This document shows, in pieces, positions 33,668 to 41,508 of a stretch of DNA of 41,508 bases (positions within the stretch are counted from its first letter, which is position 1; each line of letters starts with the position of its first letter). The notes under the pieces are model-generated. The model was not told the origin of the DNA. It did no database searches and worked only from the letters and a program-made list of their open reading frames with translations. The stretch is taken from the NCBI GenBank assembly GCA_964473045.1, contig CAYYMX010000004.1, positions 1 through 41,508 of the forward strand, given 5' to 3'. Made by a program: the position numbers and the translations under genes. Source of the DNA: CAYYMX01 sp964473045. Its GTDB lineage: Bacteria; Pseudomonadota; Alphaproteobacteria; Methylaequorales; Methylaequoraceae.

Positions 33668-34411
33668 TTATTTTATTTTATAATCTACTAAAGATTGAAC
33701 CATTCGAGTAGTTCCAAATAGCTCAGTGTCAGTTTGTTCTGTTCGTATTGATTTTACAAGCCCAATACCTTTTGCGTACCATTCTTGGGATAAAATATTA
33801 ATTTCTATTGTACCAACTTCATTTTCACGAATAAATGTTGTTTTACCTTTTCCCTGAATAAGTAAACAGTGTTTAAATTTTCCTAAAGATGTATTAAGAG
33901 TTGCACTAGTAGAAATTAGCTTATAATTAAGTTGAAAGTTAGTTATGCCCCCATAATCATAGCAAGGGTATCTTCTTTTAATTAAAAAAGTTTTACTTTC
34001 AACATTTCACTTTAGACCAATTTTCAAAGGAAATGGAAGTACTGTTCTTTTTTTTTTCAAAATTAATTTCTTTACTATTTGTAAATTGAGTAGCATTTCT
34101 AAAAATACCTGATGGCAAGATATAATAAAAGAATATGGTGCCATCATCTCTTAAAATTGGATATGTAGTGATTAGATCTCCATCAAATATAAAGAATTAT
34201 TGTTAAGTGAAGAATAATTTCTTTTATATGATGCATTAATTTCGCCTGTAGTTTCAACATCATTGACGCTAGGTCCTATATCAATTTTGTAAAACCAGGA
34301 TTTTATATTCTGTAGTGGAAAATAACTAGATTCATTTTTAGAACATGAAGATAGAAAAAAGAAAAAAAGAAAAGTTGTATAGTTTATTAATCTAAAGAGA
34401 ATTGGGAACAT
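33668..34411 (-). pseudogene. Frameshifted lipoprotein, second copy of the local family
   Basis: The start at 34411 gives a lipoprotein signal (FFFFLSSC) and SSYFPLQNIKSWFYKIDI, matching NYFPTKEGRKISYNIDF of the intact gene at 25425. The frame then breaks after NNNSLY. A second frame continues FDGDLITTYPILRDDGTIFFYY and breaks at a 10-A run near 34050. A third continues RTVLPFPLKIGLK, has a TGA where Trp is expected, and then reads through LGKFKHCLLIQGKGKTTF, SQEWYAKGIGLVKSIRTEQTDTE to a proper stop at 33668. The full family length is therefore present with two frameshifts and one stop. Sequencing error at homopolymers could explain some of these, but not easily all. Confidence 0.85.
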
Positions 34412-34449
34412 ACAATTAGTAAATCATTAAAGTATTTTTAATGTAAGCT

Positions 34450-34899
34450 TTATTTAAGTGACCCATCTAAAATATACTTTAATATCCTAACAACCTGACG
34501 TTGATTTTCTGCAACTGCAACTGCAGATGCATCTACCTCTTTAAGTGCATGCTGATGTTCCTCGTTATGAATAACAATAATTGATTTGTTTAATGCAGAA
34601 GCATAACCTGCATCAAAGGCGGCATTCCATTGCTTATACTTGTTTCCAAATTTCACAATTACTAAATCGCAGTCTTTGATAGACTTTCTAGTTTTAATAG
34701 AATTAATCTTTGCACCTTTATTATCTTTCCAGAAATTTTTCTCCTCACTTCCAAGGATTTCAACTCCACAATTATCAGACGCCTCATGGTTTGTAATTGG
34801 TGAAGAAAATTTAATACTCAAATCTTCGTTTTTACAAAGTTTAATAATTTCATCTCTCCAATCAGTATGAATTTCTCCTGATAAATATACATTTAACAT
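34450..34899 (-). CDS. ytoQ: YtoQ family protein
   Basis: This 149-aa soluble protein matches the YtoQ family closely: it opens LNVYLSGEIHTDWRDEIIKLC and contains FSSPITNHEASDNCGVEILGSEEKNFWKDNKGAKINSIKTR, DLVIVKFGNKYKQWNAAFDAGYA and LKEVDASAVAVAE. The fold is predicted to be related to nucleoside 2-deoxyribosyltransferases, but no reaction is established for YtoQ. Length is typical and the gene is intact. It lies between the lipoprotein pseudogene and the amidase on the same strand, with 75 nt to the amidase stop. Confidence 0.92.
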   Translation of the reverse strand: MLNVYLSGEIHTDWRDEIIKLCKNEDLSIKFSSPITNHEASDNCGVEILGSEEKNFWKDNKGAKINSIKTRKSIKDCDLVIVKFGNKYKQWNAAFDAGYASALNKSIIVIHNEEHQHALKEVDASAVAVAENQRQVVRILKYILDGSLK

Positions 34900-34974
34900 T
34901 TAACTCTCCCTTCTAGACTTTTTTATCTGGTAATAATTAAGGTAGTTTTAACATTGTGTCACATAGAATGACAA

Positions 34975-36327
34975 TTAATTCAAACAATTATCAAGAAATT
35001 TTGAAAATTCTAGAACCTTATAATCATCAAATCTTCTTCCAGTAACTTGAATACCTACAGGTAATCCTGAACTTCCTTTTAAAAAGGGAAGGGTTAATGT
35101 AGGCGCCCTACATAATGTCCAAATTAAATTATGATCGTCGGGTTCACTCTTATTAATTAAAGGAGCGTCATTAGCAGTGCTTGGGCAGATAATTAGATCA
35201 AATTTTTTACTACTTTTTTCAAAAAGTTTTTGTAATTTATTTTGTTTTTTACATGCCTCCATGTATTTTTTATTGGAAACTGTATTTCCATATTTCATCA
35301 TATTAATAAAAGAAGAACTAAAAAAATTTTTGCTTTTCTTTAAATGAGATTTAAAATAATAAGATAAACATTTACAATAAATTAATTGATGATAGAAGTG
35401 AGCCTCATCAAAGGCTTTGGGTAAAAAATAATCATCTATATTACACCCATTTTTTTCAAGAGTTTGACAAACCCTGACTAAACCTTTTTTTACATCACTA
35501 GACTCTAATTTACTTTTTGGACCATTCAACAAACCTATAGACCATTTTTTTCCAATCTTAGTATACCTAATTTTTTTCTTTAATTCTCTATTAATTATTG
35601 GATAATTTCTTCCGTAAACCCTCATTGATTCAAACATTAGTTTAAGATCATTTACTGATCTAGATAGCATTGATACTGTATCTAGAGTATCTGTAGTTTT
35701 TAAAACTGCAGTCCTAGGTAATAAAGCAAAAGAAGGCTTAAAACCATATATTCCTAAATAACTCACTGGTCTTGATGTAGAGCCAGCTGTTTGACTTCCT
35801 AGAGCAACTGGTATCATAAATGACGCAACCGCAGCAGCAGAACCGGACGAAGATGTTCCACAAATTCTTGAGCTATCTATAGGATTAACCGTATCTGGAG
35901 GATAATGAACACCAAATTCAGCAGTTGCAGTTTTCCCCGCTAAAATGCAACCATCATTTATCAAGCTGGTAACAACTCTTGCATCATTTCCAGGGGTATA
36001 ATCCTTGAAAATTTTAGAACCAAACTCAGTTGGCATATCTGTAGTATTAAAAATATCTTTGACACCGACTGGGACACCAATAAGCTTAGGGTTCTCATCA
36101 AAATCTTTGTAATTAATTTCTTTTTGTATTTTTTTTGCTTTTTCCATAAATATATCTGAGTTAAAATATGCCCAAACATTAAGTTTATTTTCATATCTAT
36201 TTATTTGGTCAACACATGCTTGTGCATATTCCACGATAGAAATTTTTTTTTTTTTCAACTCAACTAGAAATTCAGAAGCTGTTAGCCTGTTAGAAGTATT
36301 AATTCTTAAATTTTGAATATTAAGCAT
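34975..36327 (-). CDS. Amidase signature family hydrolase
   Basis: This 450-aa amidase of the amidase-signature fold (relatives include GatA and acylamidases) hydrolyses an amide, releasing ammonia or an amine. The Ser-cisSer-Lys triad is Lys90 (GVKDIF), Ser159 (GTSSSGSAAAVA) and Ser183 (GSQTAGSTSRPVSYLGIYGFKP). The spacings of 69 and 24 residues match those I recall for malonamidase E2. It is not GatA, as no GatB/GatC genes adjoin it and the substrate region differs. The gene starts 2 nt after the end of the N-acetyl-sugar amidotransferase on the same strand, so the two are likely one operon. Confidence 0.9.
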   Translation of the reverse strand: MLNIQNLRINTSNRLTASEFLVELKKKKISIVEYAQACVDQINRYENKLNVWAYFNSDIFMEKAKKIQKEINYKDFDENPKLIGVPVGVKDIFNTTDMPTEFGSKIFKDYTPGNDARVVTSLINDGCILAGKTATAEFGVHYPPDTVNPIDSSRICGTSSSGSAAAVASFMIPVALGSQTAGSTSRPVSYLGIYGFKPSFALLPRTAVLKTTDTLDTVSMLSRSVNDLKLMFESMRVYGRNYPIINRELKKKIRYTKIGKKWSIGLLNGPKSKLESSDVKKGLVRVCQTLEKNGCNIDDYFLPKAFDEAHFYHQLIYCKCLSYYFKSHLKKSKNFFSSSFINMMKYGNTVSNKKYMEACKKQNKLQKLFEKSSKKFDLIICPSTANDAPLINKSEPDDHNLIWTLCRAPTLTLPFLKGSSGLPVGIQVTGRRFDDYKVLEFSKFLDNCLN

Positions 36328-36329
36328 AA

Positions 36330-37421
36330 TTATGGGAGTTTTTTTGCTTTACCTTCTCTTAATTCTTTTAGAATTGAAAGAAACTCATTCTCAGTATATC
36401 CAGTAATTTTTAAATAATAATCAAGTGCTTTCGGCCTTTCTGAATCATATTTTTTGGCTATTTTAAATGCTTCTTCTCTTGTCATCAGTCCTGCGCGAAC
36501 ATCTTGGCTAGCAAAATCAGTACTTCTACCATAACCTCGTTTGATAAACTTAGAATAGTCATGAACTCCTGGCATTATACATTCAACGCTTTTATATCTT
36601 TTAAAATTTCCCTCAACATTATCCTCTTTCCAATTGTATTCTTTTACAAGTAGATTCATTTGTCTTTCATGGTCCCAAAATAAAAAATCTCCCAAATATA
36701 TAAAACTAATATTAGCTTTGTCTAATTCATGAGCTTTTGGCGCTTCAAATAAGACCATTTCTTGTTTTTCTATTTCATCTCCACAGACAGAATAAACTGA
36801 ATCATTTCCATGAGAACCTGTTGCTATTTTGCAGAGGTTTGATGCTTTTCCATCTTTTAACTTTTGTTTTCCAAATGTATCTCTCCCAGAGAATTCTGCT
36901 GGTGATTCCCCAAGTACTAACAATTTAATGTTAAATTTTATTGCAACACTAAGTGGAAAAGCATGTACACCCGCATGACAATGCCAACATGAATCCCCAA
37001 TCATTGAAAGAGACTTTTTTGCTAGTTTGTTTACCAAACTTCTTTTTGGGGTATACATGATGTGATCCACATCTAGTTTTTCTAGAACGTTCCAAAGATT
37101 TTCCCAACCTATCTTACTATACCAATTGTGATTAAATGTTACTGCCAAGGGTTTAATACCATAGACTCTCGTTAAAACATGTAACTGAAAAGCACTATCT
37201 TTACCACCACTTATTGGAACCATACAATCATAGTTATTTTTTGATTTTTTTTTGGCATTAATTAGGATTGATTTTAGTTTTTTCTCTCTTTCAGCCCAAT
37301 TAATTTGCATTTTTTCTTCTGAAGCTATACAAGCTTTGCAAACACCAAATTCATCGAACTCAATCCCAAAAGTAGTTTCTGGCAAACAACATCTTGAGCA
37401 ATATTTTAATTGTGCATTCAT
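36330..37421 (-). CDS. N-acetyl sugar amidotransferase (WbpG/PseA/LegX-like)
   Basis: This 363-aa PP-loop ATPase fits the N-acetyl sugar amidotransferase family (TIGR03573 type). The N-terminal zinc-ribbon-like YCSRCCLPETTFGIEFDEFGVCKACI has Cys8, Cys11, Cys12, Cys28 and Cys31. The ATP-pyrophosphatase loop is ISGGKDS (residues 70-76), and GDSCWHCHAGVHAFP and LGESPAEFSGR follow. Known members use ATP and ammonia to turn an acetamido sugar into an acetamidino sugar for LPS O-antigen or flagellin glycans. They normally need HisH- and HisF-like partners to deliver ammonia, and none is in the window. The amidase directly downstream is an alternative ammonia source, which is inference. Confidence 0.87.
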   Translation of the reverse strand: MNAQLKYCSRCCLPETTFGIEFDEFGVCKACIASEEKMQINWAEREKKLKSILINAKKKSKNNYDCMVPISGGKDSAFQLHVLTRVYGIKPLAVTFNHNWYSKIGWENLWNVLEKLDVDHIMYTPKRSLVNKLAKKSLSMIGDSCWHCHAGVHAFPLSVAIKFNIKLLVLGESPAEFSGRDTFGKQKLKDGKASNLCKIATGSHGNDSVYSVCGDEIEKQEMVLFEAPKAHELDKANISFIYLGDFLFWDHERQMNLLVKEYNWKEDNVEGNFKRYKSVECIMPGVHDYSKFIKRGYGRSTDFASQDVRAGLMTREEAFKIAKKYDSERPKALDYYLKITGYTENEFLSILKELREGKAKKLP

Positions 37422-37687
37422 AAAAAAAAACTCTTATTTTTTTTCCAATAATTTACATATCAAAAGGGTGAGTTATTTCTTTTGAAAATATACAAACATT
37501 GCTGAAGTTTAGTTTCATTTGTCCTAATTGTCCATTGAGCTTTGAATATTTTTTAAATTACGAAACTTTGGTATGTCAAAAGCTGTATGTAAAAAAGATC
37601 TAATCTTTTTTAATATTTTATTTGAAAAAGGGTTGTACACTTTTAAAGCAAGATATAAATTTAAGCATTAACTTCAAAATTAATTAA
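37422..37687. promoter_or_regulatory. 266-nt divergent intergenic region
   Basis: The region separates the minus-strand amidotransferase from the plus-strand methyltransferase. I see no convincing gene. AAAAAAGAT and ATCTTTTTT form a weak AT-only hairpin at 37591-37611. TTGTACAC followed by TATAAAT upstream of the methyltransferase is a plausible promoter. A roughly 40-codon frame with CPNC (about 37480-37600) has no start and is not called. Confidence 0.35.
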
Positions 37688-38584
37688 ATGAAAAAAGAAA
37701 CAGAGTCAGCAGAAACTTATTACGATGCAGCTGCAAAAAGCTATAAAAAACTTTATAGTTTTGAGGAATTGATTGGAACTTCTATCTATCCTGCAAATTA
37801 TTTTAGGCTACAAAAATTAATCAATTGTTTTCTTGATCCAAAATATAAAAGAATAATAGAAATTGGTTTGGGAGAAGGTACTCCTGCTCTAACCCTTAGT
37901 AAGGCAGGAAAGAGTGTTTATGGGTTTGACGTATCAAATAAAATGGTTAAAGAGGCTCGCCAAAGATTAGCTAAAGCTGGCGTTCCAAAAGAGAATGTAA
38001 TTAGAGCAGATATTAACGATCCTGTCTCCTATATCCAGCTAATGAGTGATGGCGCCTTTGATGGCTTAGTTGCTATGGGTGTCCTTCAACATATGGAAAA
38101 AGACGAACATGTTCTTAAAAATATGGCTTCTCTTCTAAAATCTGGTGGTCGAACATTTATAATGTTTCGGAATCAATTATTCTCCCTTTTCACATTTAAT
38201 AGATTAACAAAAGAATTCATCTTAGATAATCTCCTTGCAAACGTTTCAAATGATATGAAAAAAGATGTTGAAAAGTATCTAAATAAAATTTTACGGATTG
38301 ATTTGCCTCCTCTACCAAAAAATGTTGTGACAACCAAAAAAGTTTTAGACAAACCTGTTTTCTCTAAATTTCACAATCCATTTGAAGTATTAGAAATGTT
38401 CAAAAGAGTTGGATTTAAGTCAGCTCGCTTACATTGGTATCATTATCATCCCGCGATGCCTTCTTTGGAGAAAAATAATGCGAAACTTTTTAAGAAAGAA
38501 GCTTTTCGACTTGAGCATGAAATGTCAAGTTGGCGAGGAATGTTCTTATGCTCTGCATTCATAGTTGAGGCAGAAAAAATTTAA
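37688..38584 (+). CDS. Class I SAM-dependent methyltransferase
   Basis: This 298-aa methyltransferase has a Rossmann SAM-binding motif I (EIGLGEGTPALTL, residues 58-70), motif II GFDVSNKMVKEARQRL, and the motif IV/V region FDGLVAMGVLQHMEKDEHVLKNMASLLKSGGR. The acceptor is not evident; position next to sugar-modifying genes suggests a saccharide or glycolipid. The N-terminal YYDAAAKSYKKLY is common in such small-molecule methyltransferases. Seven of its 13 arginine codons are CGN, whereas core genes here use AGR, so it was likely acquired. It is followed after 2 nt by the DUF4910 gene with the same codon bias. Confidence 0.87.
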   Translation: MKKETESAETYYDAAAKSYKKLYSFEELIGTSIYPANYFRLQKLINCFLDPKYKRIIEIGLGEGTPALTLSKAGKSVYGFDVSNKMVKEARQRLAKAGVPKENVIRADINDPVSYIQLMSDGAFDGLVAMGVLQHMEKDEHVLKNMASLLKSGGRTFIMFRNQLFSLFTFNRLTKEFILDNLLANVSNDMKKDVEKYLNKILRIDLPPLPKNVVTTKKVLDKPVFSKFHNPFEVLEMFKRVGFKSARLHWYHYHPAMPSLEKNNAKLFKKEAFRLEHEMSSWRGMFLCSAFIVEAEKI

Positions 38585-38586
38585 AA

Positions 38587-39895
38587 ATGGTTCGTAAAGA
38601 TGAGATTAAGCTACTTTTCGACAGATTGTGGCCTATTCATCGGAGTATTACAGGCGAGGGTAATCGTCAGACTCTAAAAATACTCTCTGAATTAGTGCCA
38701 CTAAAAATTCACGAAGTCCCTTCTGGAAAAAAACTTAGTGGTGGTTGGGTTGTTCCAAAAGAGTGGCGTGTAAATCATGCTTATTTGGTTGGGCCAGATG
38801 GAACAAAGATACTTGATATCAAAGACAATTTATTGCACTTATTAAATTACTCTACGGAGTACTCGGGTAAAGTTTCTTTTGAGGAGCTTGATAAACATTT
38901 ATTTTCTCGCCCAGATTTACCAGATGCTATACCATACGTCACGAGTTATTATAAGGATAGATGGGGTTTTTGCCTATCTCACAATTCAAGATTATCTCTT
39001 CCAAAGGGTGATTATCAAGTTGAAATAGATACAGAAATGATAGATGGTAGTTTATCTTTTGGAGAGTTTGTAATTCCTGGTGAAAGTAAAAAAGAAATTT
39101 TTTTTTCTAGTTTTTTTTGTCATCCGATGATGGCTAATAATGAGCTTGCAGGACCTATTGTTCAAGCTTTGTTAGCAAGGGAAATTATAAAAAAAGGTAA
39201 ACCATATTATACATATAGATTTGCATGGCATCCAGAAACAATAGGATCGATAACATATTTGAATATACGTGGTAAACATCTGCGTGATTCAGTAGTCGCT
39301 GGTTATGGTTTTTGCTGTGTTGGAGATGGAAAAAAATTGACTTATAAGCGCTCAAGAAAACATAGTAGTCTAGCTGATAGAATTGCAGAGGTTACATTGG
39401 AAGAATTTGAAGGAGTAAAAGNNNNNNNNNNAAGAAATTCGTCCATTCAAACCATTTGATGGTGATGAAAGACAGTACTGTTCGCCAGGTTTTAATTTGC
39501 CGTATGGATGCTTTATGCATACTCCACCTGGTGAATATCCAGAATATCATTCTTCATTAGATAATATTGATTTGATAGATTTTTCAGCAGTTACAAATTT
39601 TATTACTTTTATGATAGATTGTTGTGAAAATATTGAAGTGAATAAAATTTACAAAAGAGTAGATCCATTAGTGGAACCAAAACTGGACAAATTTAACCTT
39701 TGGCCTTCTCTTGGTGTTGGTGCAGTAGGAGGCTATGAAGCTTTGAATTATGCTCTTTTATGGTTTCTTAATTATGCAGATGGAAGAGATCTCTTAGATA
39801 TGGCAAAAGTTTCAGGGCAACCAATGAAATTATTAGCTGAGGCAGCTAGACTTTGTGAGAAATGTGGTTTAGTCGAAGTTGTTGAACATGGATAA
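38587..39895 (+). CDS. DUF4910/DUF2172 aminopeptidase-like protein, interrupted by assembly gap
   Basis: The protein has about 435 residues and is split only by a run of 10 N. The first part (278 codons) opens LFDRLWPIHRSITGEGNRQTL and has FFCHPMMANNELAGP (from about Cys178), the zinc-exopeptidase-like site of this family, and ETIGSITYLN. After the gap it continues in another frame with IRPFKPFDGDERQYCSPGFNLPYG, PPGEYPEYHSSLDN and a C-terminal winged-helix-like domain (ALLWFLNYADGRDLLDMA). The frame difference means the true gap length is a multiple of three, unlike the placeholder 10. The family, with M28-like metal site, is often found in polysaccharide clusters; its substrate is unknown. 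Eight of 15 arginine codons in the first part are CGN. Confidence 0.85.
39422..39431. other. Assembly gap (10 N)
   Basis: Ten consecutive N lie inside the DUF4910 gene. The flanking coding frames are offset by one with respect to this length, so 10 is a placeholder and not the real distance. Confidence 0.98.
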
Positions 39896-40101
39896 AAAAT
39901 TAAATCCGGAGTAACCTTAAAGTAAATTTTTTAAAATAATTAAAAACTTTCTTTTCTGTTATCCATATTTAAAAAACCTATTTCTTTTTCATATCTTTTC
40001 CAAGAATTGATTGAGCTTTTAAATATAGGCTTTCTAACCAGTAAAAAACTTGCAGTTTTTACTAATATAAATTATCTTAAACTAAATCATGTTTAATTAT
40101 T

Positions 40102-41076
40102 ATGCCCTATATAGAAAAAAATGTTCCATACAGAGTTCCGTATCAAATTTATTTAGATCCAACAAATTTGTGTAATTTCAAGTGTCATTTTTGTCCTACT
40201 GGAAATAAAAAATTATTGAAAAGTATATCCAGACCTGCAGGAATGATGAAATTTCAACTATTTGATAAATTTATTTCTGACTTATCTTACATGGTTAAAA
40301 AATACAAAAAAAAACCAGACGGCATTTTTTTATTTAAAGATGGAGAACCTACATTAAATCCAGATTTACCAAGAATGATACAGCTTCTGGATAGAAAAAA
40401 TTTGTCAGATTGTGTTCACATAACAACTAATGGATCATTAATGACACCGGAATTGTCTGACAAACTTATTAATGCAGGTTTAAATGATATCAGATTTTCT
40501 GTATATGGAGTTGATGATATTTCATATTTTGCAAATGCAAGAAGAAAAATTGATTTTGATAAAATTTATGAAAATATAAAAAATTTCTGGAACATTAATA
40601 AATCCTATGGCTACCCAGTGAAAGTTCATACAAAGATCATGAATATTTTTACAGATGATCAAATTGATGAATTTAAAAAGAAATTTCAAGATATATCTTC
40701 AGAGGTCTTCGTAGAAAATTTTCATAAATGGTCAAATTCAGACAAGTGGGAAATTGAAGATAAAGAAGACCTTATAAAAAAAACAAAAGTAGATTTTATT
40801 TGTGCACAACCATTTTCAAGAATGACAATCCTCTTTAATGGAGATGTAACACCGTGTTGTGTTGATTGGTCACACGACTTAGTTGTAGCAAATATTGAAG
40901 ATCACTCACTTGATTATATATGGAACCAAATGACAAATGAAATAAGAAGACAGCATATACATAATGATTTTTCTAAGGATTCTCCGTGCTTTGATTGCGA
41001 TTATCGTACTAAAAGAACAAAATATGATAGAATATATAATAAGACGGGAAAACTTAACAAAATTTATAATTGCTAA
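40102..41076 (+). CDS. Radical SAM protein with SPASM domain
   Basis: This 324-aa protein has the radical SAM cluster motif CxxxCxxC (Cys24, Cys28, Cys31 in TNLCNFKCHFCPTG). A GEPTLNPDLPRM block and DIRFSVYGVDD follow. The C-terminal SPASM region has auxiliary cluster cysteines in DFICAQPF, GDVTPCCVDWSHD and DSPCFDCDYR. Such proteins modify peptides, sugars or act as dehydrogenases; in surface-polysaccharide regions they often act on sugars. The substrate is unknown. All but one of its arginine codons are AGR, unlike the preceding pair, so it has a different history. The 206-nt gap before it has no clear gene. Confidence 0.9.
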   Translation: MPYIEKNVPYRVPYQIYLDPTNLCNFKCHFCPTGNKKLLKSISRPAGMMKFQLFDKFISDLSYMVKKYKKKPDGIFLFKDGEPTLNPDLPRMIQLLDRKNLSDCVHITTNGSLMTPELSDKLINAGLNDIRFSVYGVDDISYFANARRKIDFDKIYENIKNFWNINKSYGYPVKVHTKIMNIFTDDQIDEFKKKFQDISSEVFVENFHKWSNSDKWEIEDKEDLIKKTKVDFICAQPFSRMTILFNGDVTPCCVDWSHDLVVANIEDHSLDYIWNQMTNEIRRQHIHNDFSKDSPCFDCDYRTKRTKYDRIYNKTGKLNKIYNC

Positions 41077-41151
41077 GCTCTCTACATTTCTTGAAGAATT
41101 ATATTTTTTTAATGTAAATTATTCAAAAATCAGAAAAGAAATTCTTGAAAG

Positions 41152-41215
41152 TGGTACCCCTAGTCCGACTCGAACGGACATGAACCCAAGTTCAACGGAT
41201 TTTGAATCCGTGATG
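41152..41215 (-). tRNA. tRNA-Leu (CAA) 3' fragment, 5' half missing or decayed
   Basis: Read on the minus strand, the anticodon arm ACGGA-TTCAAAA-TCCGT has anticodon CAA (41202-41204). The long class II variable arm TGAAC/GTTCA follows, then the T arm GTCCG-TTCGAGT-CGGAC, the 3' acceptor strand TAGGGGT, discriminator A, and CCA at 41152-41154. All stems pair perfectly. The expected 5' acceptor partner (ACCCCTA) and a D arm with GG are not found ahead of it; the nearest sequence is AACCCTTT followed by a non-tRNA stretch. It is therefore a 3' fragment or decayed tRNA, not a working gene. Such fragments often mark attachment sites. Confidence 0.65.
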
Positions 41216-41281
41216 TTTTTCTGAAACATATGGTCAGAAAGGGTTTAAAATTACTCTCACACTTTTTACAAACCAATAAGT

Positions 41282-41508
41282 TTAATTTATTAATTCACTA
41301 ACCTCCTTTGGAACTTTTTCATCTTTTAATAATTCAATCCACTTTTCTCCTGTATTCGAACAAAAAATTTGTATCGTTGATTTATCTAATTGACCTGCAA
41401 TTTCCTCAGTTTTTTTAATGTTATTTGAAATGCTTTCACTGAATCTGATTGCATTACTTTTTAAAAAAAGAGCGAGTATATCTGATTTTTTGCCGAAGTT
41501 AATGTTTT
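41282..41508 (-). CDS. Unrecognised protein, C-terminal 75 codons only
   Basis: The minus-strand frame stays open from the right edge to a TAA at 41284-41282. The visible part is soluble and largely alpha-helical: FGKKSDILALFLKSN, SESISNNIKKTEEIAGQLD and GEKWIELLKDEKVPKEVSELIN. It ends in a short charged tail. I do not recognise a family; a phasin-like or coiled-coil protein is possible but unsupported. It lies beyond the tRNA-Leu fragment, so it may be the first gene of the core chromosome on this side. Confidence 0.55.
   Translation of the reverse strand, partial: NINFGKKSDILALFLKSNAIRFSESISNNIKKTEEIAGQLDKSTIQIFCSNTGEKWIELLKDEKVPKEVSELIN

Noticed and set aside
33668..34200. Programmed frameshifting as explanation for the broken lipoprotein
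   Set aside because: There are two separate frame changes plus an in-frame TGA replacing Trp. Decay or sequencing error is simpler.
34172..34411. 79-aa lipoprotein as an intact small gene
   Set aside because: Homology to the 25425 gene continues past its stop in other frames to 33668, so it is the first piece of a broken gene.
37480..37600. Open frame of about 40 codons with a CPNC motif ahead of the methyltransferase
   Set aside because: It has no start codon or ribosome binding site and ends in a stop. It is too short to support as a gene remnant.
40964..41224. 86-aa plus-strand open frame over the end of the radical SAM gene and the tRNA fragment
   Set aside because: It is out of frame with the SPASM domain and reads through the opposite strand of a tRNA, so the open frame is accidental.
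1..41508. CRISPR arrays, insertion sequences, integrase or rRNA genes
   Set aside because: I looked for regular spaced repeats, transposase or integrase motifs and rRNA-like GC-rich conserved sequence, and found none.

Overview
The window is about 41.5 kb of very AT-rich DNA (by eye roughly 30% G+C, with many poly-A and poly-T tracts). It comes from a chromosome of a streamlined alphaproteobacterium. Alphaproteobacterial markers are DUF6134, an IalB-like protein, a ccm operon divergent from acnA, the fdxA-carD neighbourhood and the M48 lipoprotein beside it. Genes are tightly packed with many short overlaps, and arginine is written almost only as AGA/AGG. This fits a SAR11-like or similar small-genome marine lineage, but I cannot fix the genus from sequence alone.

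Positions 1-32,300 read as core chromosome. In order: a partial SDR, DUF6134 and Bax-inhibitor-1 proteins (minus); an aldo/keto reductase; two overlapping DMT exporters; an IalB-like secreted protein; argG; folD and a YggT protein (minus); an unrecognised 459-aa protein coupled to a stand-alone cyclic-nucleotide-binding domain; pabB-pabC (p-aminobenzoate for folate, which links with folD); the whole cytochrome c maturation operon ccmABCDEFGHI on the minus strand, including a 52-aa CcmD; acnA, divergent from ccmA; a remnant of a SUV3-like helicase; fdxA; carD; an M48 metalloprotease; a tandem pair of PagL-like lipid A deacylases; tRNA-Arg(CCU); gmhA (LPS heptose); a lipoprotein with a decayed partial copy behind it; and gltB-gltD. 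Together these cover arginine, folate and glutamate synthesis, the TCA cycle, c-type cytochrome assembly and outer-membrane upkeep.

From about 32,400 to 41,200 the content becomes accessory. It holds a phage-type 2OG-Fe(II) oxygenase, a 44-aa protein with a CDGSH-like CxC...CxGxH motif, a frameshifted second copy of the lipoprotein, a YtoQ protein, an amidase next to an N-acetyl-sugar amidotransferase (nucleotide-sugar/polysaccharide type), a methyltransferase plus DUF4910 aminopeptidase-like pair with clearly different arginine codon use, a radical SAM/SPASM protein, and a tRNA-Leu(CAA) 3' fragment on the minus strand that may mark an integration boundary. The last gene runs off the right edge. 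There is a 10-N assembly gap at 39,422-39,431.

The least explained items are the 459-aa protein with its cNMP-binding partner, the three-copy lipoprotein family in different stages of decay, the CDGSH-like mini-protein, the amidase/amidotransferase pair, and the island edge at the tRNA-Leu fragment. I see no CRISPR array, insertion sequence, integrase or rRNA.
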